This document shows, piece after piece, positions 1 through 3,960 of a DNA stretch of 5,104 bases. Source of the DNA: Terriglobia bacterium (GTDB taxonomy: Bacteria; Acidobacteriota; Terriglobia; UBA7540); NCBI GenBank assembly GCA_030042795.1, contig JASHYZ010000200.1, positions 1 through 5,104 of the forward strand, given 5' to 3'. How positions within the stretch are numbered: the stretch's first letter is position 1; each line of letters opens with the position of its first letter. The notes below the pieces were generated by a model. That model was not told the DNA's origin, ran no database searches, and saw nothing but the letters and a program-made list of their open reading frames with translations. Both the position numbers and the translations under genes were made by a program.

Positions 1-199
1 GACCCTTGCAGACCGCGCCCTGCCTCATCGAACGGATGAGTTTCCGGCTGGCTATTCCTTGGCAGGTTGCACTCCTGCAGAGCCTGCCTCCGCTTCACCA
101 GCCGGGTGCCATCTTGCAAGAACTCGCCCTCGCTGTACAATCGAATTCCAGCGGACGGCGGGCAGTGCCTTAACTGTTTGTCTCAGCCCAGGGGACCAC

Positions 200-438
200 C
201 CCAAAAGCACCGACGTTAGGAAGGTCCACGATAAAGGCTGCATTGTCCGTGTAGGCGCGGCCATTCCCAGTCCTTCATGAATATTCGTGCAAGGAAACAA
301 AGATTTCTCCGGCTGCGGTGCCAGGCTAATCTCCCGTGGGGGGAACATCAGGTGCAACTCTCCCTTGACGATCTCAACCTTGCCATTCTTAGGCACATGA
401 TACAGATCTCCTATTGTCGCTTCGGCCTTGACCGCCAT
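200..438 (-). pseudogene. Decayed Uma2-family (DUF820) gene remnant
   Basis: Reading the minus strand from an ATG at 436-438 gives MAVKAEATIGDLYHVP, then NGKVEIVKGELHLM, which is the typical N-terminus of Uma2-family PD-(D/E)XK nuclease-like proteins. The frame then breaks at a run of six G on the plus strand (338-343). The family sequence resumes in another frame as TGD, a TAG stop (326-328), then PGTAAGEIFVSLHEYS, a TGA stop (275-277), and RTGNGRAYTDNAAFIVDLPN. Homology fades near position 200, before the catalytic core and C-terminus that intact members (about 190-200 residues) possess. One frameshift, two nonsense codons and a lost C-terminal half indicate a pseudogene. Uma2 genes are often found in many scattered copies in Acidobacteriota, Cyanobacteria and Chloroflexota; their role is poorly known. 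The family call is from memory of its conserved N-terminal pattern. A sequencing error could explain the frameshift, but not both stops and the missing end. Confidence 0.72.
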
Positions 439-524
439 TGGGGTAAACCTCAACCGAATCCTAACACGTGCGGGCCTTGTCCGGAACCGTCTGTCTCATT
501 GGTAGCGAGCTGTTGTAGAGCGGC

Positions 525-552
525 GCGGCAAAGCCGCAACCCAAAACCGAGG
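525..552 (+). repeat. REP-like hairpin repeat, copy 1
   Basis: A perfect small hairpin, GCGGC-AAA-GCCGC (525-537), is followed by the tail AACCCAAAACCGAGG. The same arrangement recurs 70 bp downstream with a different stem sequence but nearly the same tail. Conserved hairpin geometry with compensating base changes is what REP-type intergenic repeats show. Whether it is a multi-copy family cannot be seen from one window. Confidence 0.5.
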
Positions 553-594
553 TTCGCTATGGCCTCTCTGGGCGACGAGCCTCTCAACCTGACA

Positions 595-621
595 CGGCCT
601 TTGGCCGCAACCAAACCGAAG
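595..621 (+). repeat. REP-like hairpin repeat, copy 2
   Basis: The hairpin CGGCC-TTT-GGCCG (595-607) is followed by CAACCAAACCGAAG, matching the tail of the copy at 525-552 apart from two deleted bases and one substitution. The stem and loop bases differ between copies while pairing is kept (loop AAA versus TTT). Confidence 0.5.
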
Positions 622-630
622 TCCTCGGGC

Positions 631-720
631 TCTCTGTGCCTAGAAGGCTCTCGACACGGAGTTCACAGAGACTCTGTGGCCTCAGTGTTGAAGGCTTTTG
701 GCCACAGAGAGCACGGAGAG
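631..720. repeat. CACAGAG/CTCTGTG inverted-repeat cluster
   Basis: This stretch is built from variants of CTCTGTG and its complement. CACAGAG-A-CTCTGTG (664-678) is a perfect 7 bp palindrome around one base. CTCTGTGGCC (672-681) pairs perfectly with GGCCACAGAG (700-709) across an 18 bp loop. Related pieces lie at 631-638 (TCTCTGTG), 655-660 (CACGGA) and 704-720. Similar 'cacggag...cacagag' intergenic repeats occur in many soil-bacterial and Chloroflexota genomes. No coding sense is visible. Confidence 0.55.
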
Positions 721-1067
721 GTTGCGAGCTGCATTCAAACACAAGACGAAAATCTTCGCGGCGCAAGAAGAAATTGGACGTTAGTAACCCGGAGTCCACG
801 AAGATTATGCCCTCAGCGGCACGGAATGTAGCCTACGTATTGGAGCTACAGCGCCACCAGCAGAGTCCACAGAATCCCTTGACACGTTCCTCCTGCCATG
901 CTATACGATGCGTGAGCCGTCCTGGGCTGTATGAAAAGCGATGGGGAAGCACAGCAACGCAAACGCGAGGATTTGGGTTTCTCGGGCGAGCGACAGGAAA
1001 ACTTCGCGGCCGGAAAGATCGTCGAAGCGCGTGCCCGAGAGGGCCAGAAAAATCCAGCATGTAATTG

Positions 1068-1086
1068 AAAATAAACTCGTTATTTT
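1068..1086. repeat. AT-rich dyad
   Basis: AAAATAA (1068-1074) and TTATTTT (1080-1086) form a perfect 7 bp inverted repeat around ACTCG. A TTGAAA hexamer overlaps its left arm (1065-1070) and a TATATG lies at 1086-1091, about 15 bp on, so a weak promoter is conceivable, but nothing downstream at the expected distance is clearly a gene. It could also be a regulator site or chance. Confidence 0.3.
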
Positions 1087-1091
1087 ATATG

Positions 1092-1153
1092 CTGATGACG
1101 GACGACTTGGAGTGCTAAACCTAAGGTTGGCCACAATCGGCAGTTGTCATCAG
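1092..1153. repeat. Concentric nested inverted repeat
   Basis: CTGATGAC (1092-1099) is the exact reverse complement of GTCATCAG (1146-1153). At the centre, AACCT-A-AGGTT (1118-1128) is a second perfect inverted repeat. The midpoints of the two pairs differ by only half a base, so the 62 bp would fold as one long interrupted hairpin with an unpaired or poorly paired middle section. It could be a small transposon-derived palindrome, an RNA structure or a recombination site. No transcript signal is visible. Confidence 0.4.
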
Positions 1154-1225
1154 GTTAGAGGGACGGGGGCGCGGGACGTGCAATCGAACTCGTAGCAGCT
1201 ATAGTTATTCGAAATAAGGACTTAA

Positions 1226-1261
1226 ACACGTAAAAGGGGCTCTTTTTGCAAACTTTCGAGG
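1226..1261 (+). repeat. Short degenerate direct repeat, copy A
   Basis: ACACGTAAAA (1226-1235) and TTGCAAACTTTCGAGG (1246-1261) match, with an 11 bp insertion between them, the contiguous segment ACGCGTAAAATGCAAAAC plus TTTACGAG at 1390-1415. A further CCAAACTTTC lies at 1328-1337. This suggests old local duplications in the AT-richer upstream region. Confidence 0.3.
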
Positions 1262-1381
1262 GGTACGAACTCAGCTCAACTTTGTCCTTTTTTATCAGGG
1301 CCTTGGCCAAGAAAAACGGGGGTTGGGCCAAACTTTCACTGCACTCTGGCGCAGCAGTTGAATTTTGGCAAGAATCTGACG

Positions 1382-1393
1382 GCGTTCGAACGC
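1382..1393. repeat. Perfect 12-bp palindrome GCGTTCGAACGC
   Basis: A perfect palindrome lies 142 bp upstream of the GMC start codon and directly before the second copy of the short direct repeat (1390-1415). A perfect 12 bp palindrome in an upstream region could be an operator for a dimeric regulator. There is only one copy, so chance is possible. Confidence 0.25.
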
Positions 1394-1415
1394 GTAAAAT
1401 GCAAAACTTTACGAG
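1390..1415 (+). repeat. Short degenerate direct repeat, copy B
   Basis: This is the second copy of the motif described at 1226-1261, here without the internal 11 bp. It overlaps the end of the palindrome at 1382-1393 and lies just before the ~40 bp iterations at 1421-1517. Confidence 0.3.
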
Positions 1416-1420
1416 CAAAC

Positions 1421-1517
1421 CCGTCAACTCATTGAAAACAAAGCTTTCATTTTTGGAAAGCCGTCAACAGACTGAAAGGGCGATGCTTATTCGGGTAACC
1501 CGTCATCTTGTTGATAA
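1421..1517 (+). repeat. Three iterated ~18-bp motifs at 39-40 bp spacing
   Basis: CCGTCAACTCATTGAAAA (1421-1438), CCGTCAACAGACTGAAAG (1461-1478) and CCGTCATCTTGTTGATAA (1500-1517) share 14 of 18 bases with the first copy and begin 40 and 39 bp apart. The segments between them also look loosely alike (GCTTTCAT against GCTTAT). The array ends 18 bp before the GMC ATG. This fits either an old tandem duplication or regularly spaced binding sites in the gene's upstream region. It is too degenerate and has too few repeats for a CRISPR array. Confidence 0.4.
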
Positions 1518-1535
1518 ACATGGCTGTTGTCTCAT

Positions 1536-3161
1536 ATGAATAATGGAAGCGGTCAATTCGACGTTTGCGTTATCGGCTCGGGTGCTGCCGGTGGCGTGAT
1601 GGCCACCGAGCTCGCTGAGGGCGGCGCCAAGGTGATCCTCCTGGAGGGTGGCAAGCGAGTGGATTCGAGCCAGATGCTCAGCCACAAGTGGCCCTATGAG
1701 CTGCCTTTTCGCGGACTGCGCGGTGAGAAGCAAGCGCCGTACTACCAGGGTGACGTCAGCGAGTCCGTCCGTTATGACGATTCGGATGATGTGGGAGTAG
1801 ACCGCATCCGGGTGCTGGGGGGACGCACCATCCACTGGAACGCGGTCGCCTTGCGTTACGCCGCGCGGGACTTTCGTGAGCGGTCGCTGGCCGGCATCGA
1901 AGATGACTGGCCGCTGAGCTACGACGATCTCGCTCCGTACTACGAGCGCATCGAGCAGATGATCGGAGTGTGCGGCAACGACGACGGTCTGGAGATTCTG
2001 CCCGCCGGCAAGCACTACCTGCCGCCGATTCCCTGGCGCTGCAGCGAGCACATCCTGAACCGGGCGCTGAAAACCATGGGTATTCCCATGATTTCCGTGC
2101 GCAAGGCCGTGCTCACCAGGCCCTACGATAATCGTCCGCCTTGCCATTACTGCGGGCACTGCATGGACGGGTGCGACGTGTCGGCTCTTTTCTGCAGCGC
2201 CACGGCGTTGCTTCCCAAGGCGTTGGCCACCGGTAACCTGACTCTGCGCCAGAACGCGCTGGCGCGCGAAATTCTCGTGAACCGCGAGGGGCGCGCCAGC
2301 GGCGTCTCATTTGTGGACCAGACGACGCGGAAAGAGGAGAGCGTCAAAGCCAAGATCGTGGTGGTATGCTGCGCAACCATCGAGACCGCTCGCCTGCTGT
2401 TGAATTCGCGCTCATCGCAGCATCCGAACGGGCTGGCCAATTCCAACGACGTGGTGGGACGCTATCTTGCCGGTCACTTGGGCACGGGCGTATCCATGTA
2501 TATTGAGGAACTCGAAGGCCTGAAGCCGTCGAATCAGGATGGCGCCACCGATCATGCTTTTATTCCGCGCTACAACCAACTTTTCGGAAAGCGCGACTAT
2601 GGGGGCGGCTGGGATTTTCAGGTGAATTTCAACTCTTACATGTTCCCGTATCACGCCAACTGGTTGTCCGGCTACGGCGCTGATTTTAAGGCTCGGGTGC
2701 GCCGCATGCAATCGGGCTTTCTACAGATGGGCTCGTTCGGCAAGGTGGTGGCGAGGCCTGAGAATCAAGTGACCGTAGACCCGAATCGCAAGGACGCGAG
2801 TGGCATCCCCATCGCGGTGGTTCACTTCCGGTTCGGTGAAAATGACCTGGCGCTGTGGCGGGATTCGAACCAGAGCATCGCGGAGATCTTTTCCAAGATC
2901 AAGGGCACGGTGTTTTTTGACCCGGGCCCGAAGCCGGGCGGCTTTGCCAGCCACGAGGTGGGCACGGTGCGCATGGGAAACGACCCGAAAACATCCGTGC
3001 TCAACAGTTACTGCCAGGCGCACGAAGTGAAGAACCTGTTCGTGACGGACGGCAGCTCCTTCACCACGTCGAGCGAGAAGAACCCGACGCTGACGATCAT
3101 GGCCCTTTCGCTGCGCGCCGCCGATTACATCAAAGAGCAGCGGCGCAAGGGGCAGTTATAG
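1536..3161 (+). CDS. GMC-family FAD-dependent dehydrogenase, large subunit
   Basis: Probably a flavoprotein that oxidises a sugar or polyol (gluconate, sorbitol or glucose dehydrogenase type). Numbering is from the ATG (541 residues, usual for the family). Residues 8-20 hold the FAD-binding Rossmann motif FDVCVIGSGAAGG, with an acidic residue (E37) ending the second strand. GGRTIHWNAVALR (95-107) is the GMC N-terminal signature and WPLSYDDLAPYY (125-136) is typical of this subgroup. C203, C206, C209 and C213 form CxxCxxCxxxC, a possible Fe-S site. Near the C-terminus, SHEVGTVRMG (472-481) and NPTLTIMAL (516-524) supply the expected active-site His473 and Asn516. I see no signal peptide. I chose this ATG because the FAD motif begins only seven residues later; an in-frame TTG nine bases upstream is possible. 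No clear Shine-Dalgarno sequence precedes either. The downstream small subunit probably provides export. The exact substrate cannot be read from the sequence. Confidence 0.93.
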   Translation: MNNGSGQFDVCVIGSGAAGGVMATELAEGGAKVILLEGGKRVDSSQMLSHKWPYELPFRGLRGEKQAPYYQGDVSESVRYDDSDDVGVDRIRVLGGRTIHWNAVALRYAARDFRERSLAGIEDDWPLSYDDLAPYYERIEQMIGVCGNDDGLEILPAGKHYLPPIPWRCSEHILNRALKTMGIPMISVRKAVLTRPYDNRPPCHYCGHCMDGCDVSALFCSATALLPKALATGNLTLRQNALAREILVNREGRASGVSFVDQTTRKEESVKAKIVVVCCATIETARLLLNSRSSQHPNGLANSNDVVGRYLAGHLGTGVSMYIEELEGLKPSNQDGATDHAFIPRYNQLFGKRDYGGGWDFQVNFNSYMFPYHANWLSGYGADFKARVRRMQSGFLQMGSFGKVVARPENQVTVDPNRKDASGIPIAVVHFRFGENDLALWRDSNQSIAEIFSKIKGTVFFDPGPKPGGFASHEVGTVRMGNDPKTSVLNSYCQAHEVKNLFVTDGSSFTTSSEKNPTLTIMALSLRAADYIKEQRRKGQL

Positions 3162-3163
3162 GT

Positions 3164-3175
3164 CTAGTTAACTAG
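3164..3175. repeat. Perfect 12-bp palindrome CTAGTTAACTAG
   Basis: The palindrome begins two bases after the GMC stop codon. It has no T-tract and is too short and AT-rich to be a convincing terminator. It may be a regulator or recombination site, or chance. Confidence 0.25.
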
Positions 3176-3234
3176 CCTAAGCCAGGGGACGGGTCATTCT
3201 CCGCGAAGGCAGGCATCCGCAGGGACGGCATATT

Positions 3235-3262
3235 TTAGCCCAGGGCACGAGCTCTGGGCTAA
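3235..3262. repeat. Strong hairpin, TTAGCCCAGGGC / GCTCTGGGCTAA
   Basis: TTAGCCCAGGGC (3235-3246) pairs with GCTCTGGGCTAA (3251-3262) across the loop ACGA, giving a 12 bp stem with one G-T pair. Hairpins reading 'tagcccagggc...ccctgggcta' are familiar dispersed intergenic repeats in Acidobacteriota and related phyla. No U-tract follows, so I prefer repeat over terminator, although such a stem in the spacer could still stabilise or attenuate the upstream mRNA. Confidence 0.6.
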
Positions 3263-3270
3263 GTTATACC

Positions 3271-3283
3271 GCTCCTTCGGAGC
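3271..3283. repeat. Small hairpin GCTCC-TTC-GGAGC
   Basis: A perfect 5 bp stem with a TTC loop lies eight bases after the larger hairpin at 3235-3262. The CCGCTCCTTCGGAGCTG motif commonly accompanies the 'tagcccagggc' hairpin in acidobacterial intergenic repeats (recalled, not checked), so the two probably form one repeat unit. Confidence 0.45.
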
Positions 3284-3335
3284 TGAATGATGCTGCGAAC
3301 TTCTGAGACATGACACTAGGGGTTTCGGGCGATGG

Positions 3336-3355
3336 ATTCCCGCTTTCGCGGGAAT
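3336..3355. repeat. dRS3-like hairpin ATTCCCGC-TTTC-GCGGGAAT
   Basis: Perfect 8 bp arms flank a 4-base loop. This matches the widespread 'ATTCCC...GGGAAT' short repeat known as dRS3 in Neisseria and seen in many genomes. Translated, it reads DSRFRGND, a well-known spurious N-terminus in gene predictions. It overlaps the false ATG at 3332 of the downstream gene. Confidence 0.7.
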
Positions 3356-3368
3356 GACTCACTTGGGC

Positions 3369-3373
3369 GAGAG
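3369..3373 (+). promoter_or_regulatory. Likely ribosome-binding site of the small subunit gene
   Basis: GAGAG ends six bases before the GTG at 3380. It is a weak but well-placed Shine-Dalgarno sequence and supports GTG 3380 over the ATG at 3332, which lies at the edge of the hairpin repeat. Confidence 0.45.
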
Positions 3374-3379
3374 AACATT

Positions 3380-3904
3380 GTGGAACGGCGAACGGCTCTA
3401 AAGATCGTTACTCTCGGCGCGCTGGCCCCCAAGTTCAGCGCCGCGAAGGCTGCTGTCCGCTGCTCAATGGAACCCGGCACGGCGTGGTCGCCTGAAGCTT
3501 ACAAACTGCAATTCTTTACCGAGGCCGAGAACGATCTGTTGGATCGTCTGATGGAAATGATCATTCCGGAGGACGGCCATTCGCCCGGCGCGCACGCAGC
3601 GCAGGTAAGCCTCTTTGCGGACCTGATGGTGGCTACCGGCGACGAGGCCACGAAGACTCGGTGGAAAAACGGGTTGGCCTTGATGGAGGAGGCCGCCAAG
3701 TCATCGGCTGCTGAGGCCTTGGCGCACGCCGCCGCGCTCGCCCATCAACCGGCGTCGGAACTCGGTAGCTTCTTTGTCGCGCTCAAGGAGATGACTGTCA
3801 ACGGCTACTATACGTCGGAAATCGGCATTCACCAGGATCTCGAGTACGTCGGCAACACCTACTTGGCCACTTTTCCGGGTTGCACGCATGAGGAACATTC
3901 GTGA
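3380..3904 (+). CDS. Gluconate 2-dehydrogenase subunit 3 family protein (Tat-signal small subunit)
   Basis: Small partner of GMC dehydrogenases. In the FAD-glucose/sorbitol dehydrogenase complexes this subunit (gamma) aids maturation and Tat export of the catalytic subunit. From the GTG start it has 174 residues. MERRTALKIVTLGALAPKF at the N-terminus is a short RR signal of the type common in this family. FFTEAENDLLDRLMEMIIPE (45-64) followed by DGHSPGAHAAQV (65-76) is the family's first conserved block. FFVALKEMTVNGYYTSEIG (131-149), LEYVGN (154-159) and the end GCTHEEH (167-173) are its C-terminal signature. A longer reading from ATG 3332 adds MDSRFRGND, which is a translated dRS3-like repeat, so I reject it. 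The gene follows the GMC gene in the same direction, about 218 bp away with a repeat element between. Many acidobacterial pairs have the small subunit first (recalled), so the order here may be a variant. No cytochrome subunit is present in the window. Confidence 0.9.
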   Translation: MERRTALKIVTLGALAPKFSAAKAAVRCSMEPGTAWSPEAYKLQFFTEAENDLLDRLMEMIIPEDGHSPGAHAAQVSLFADLMVATGDEATKTRWKNGLALMEEAAKSSAAEALAHAAALAHQPASELGSFFVALKEMTVNGYYTSEIGIHQDLEYVGNTYLATFPGCTHEEHS

Positions 3905-3945
3905 GGTGCAAGATGGCGGGCATTACGGCGAAAGCCGCTGCACCT
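3904..3945. terminator. Dyad structure between convergent genes
   Basis: AGGTGCA (3904-3910) pairs with TGCACCT (3939-3945), enclosing a second hairpin CGGC-GAAA-GCCG (3926-3937) with a GNRA-type loop. It sits almost exactly in the 56 bp gap between the stop codons of two convergent genes, where a bidirectional terminator is expected. There is no T-tract on either strand and the left arm touches the stop codon, so this is a tentative call. Confidence 0.35.
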
Positions 3946-3960
3946 GAATCCTTGCGCGTG

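Larger units (their letters stand above)
439..1535. other. Gene-free repeat-rich stretch
   Basis: This roughly 1.1 kb contains only short overlapping open frames on both strands. None has a recognisable domain, a credible ribosome-binding site or protein-like composition. Several run straight through the hairpin repeats listed separately, which marks them as chance frames. The part from about 1060 to 1520 is visibly richer in A+T than the genes to the right and holds short direct and inverted repeats. I see no tRNA, rRNA or CRISPR array. The stretch reads as a decayed accessory region plus the upstream region of the GMC gene. The segment 721-1060 in particular shows nothing I can assign. Confidence 0.6.
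3193..3358. mobile_element. MITE-like composite repeat between dehydrogenase genes
   Basis: The right end (3334-3358) carries the common intergenic motif built on ATTCCCGC-TTTC-GCGGGAAT followed by GAC. The left end (3193-3217) is a degenerate copy of the same motif in the opposite orientation: GTCATTCTCCGCGAAGGC, then AGGCATCC. The two ends thus form imperfect terminal inverted repeats about 25 bp long. Between them lie two further hairpins (3235-3262 and 3271-3283). There is no coding capacity. A short non-coding unit with inverted ends made of dRS3-like motifs fits a MITE or a repeat-insertion hotspot. I see no clear target-site duplication, so this could instead be independent insertions of separate repeats. 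Confidence 0.45.

Noticed and set aside
1..182. Minus-strand open frame without a start (…GIRLYSEGEFLQDGTRLVK…), open to the left edge
   Set aside because: It looks somewhat protein-like, but I recognise no family, it follows a TGA at 183-185 with no start codon or ribosome-binding site, and it is only about 60 codons long. It could be the end of another decayed gene.
277..831. 184-codon plus-strand open frame
   Set aside because: It lies antisense to the Uma2 remnant and then passes through three hairpin repeats. The predicted protein has no domain-like pattern.
901..1060. Possible remnant of a Y1 (REP-associated) transposase on the minus strand (GREVFLSLARE...ILAFALL)
   Set aside because: The resemblance is to a few hydrophobic positions only. 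The essential HxH motif is absent, and an indel would have to be assumed. A frame-aware search would be needed.
1092..1099. CTGATGA as a box C of a C/D-type small RNA
   Set aside because: Such RNAs are archaeal or eukaryotic. No properly placed D box or guide arrangement is present, and the match is better explained as an arm of the inverted repeat.
1421..1517. CRISPR array
   Set aside because: There are only three degenerate copies with 14 of 18 identities, the spacers resemble each other, and there are no cas genes.
1246..1539. 97-codon plus-strand open frame before the GMC gene
   Set aside because: It starts with TTG, has no ribosome-binding site, matches no family I know, runs through the degenerate repeats and overlaps the GMC start.
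2855..2875. tRNA T-arm-like string GGCGGGATTCGAACC
   Set aside because: It lies inside the GMC coding sequence in frame, with no acceptor or anticodon arm around it.
3332..3379. Upstream ATG extension of the small dehydrogenase subunit (MDSRFRGND...)
   Set aside because: It is a translated dRS3-like hairpin repeat. The GTG at 3380 has a GAGAG site and gives the family-typical RR signal at the very N-terminus.
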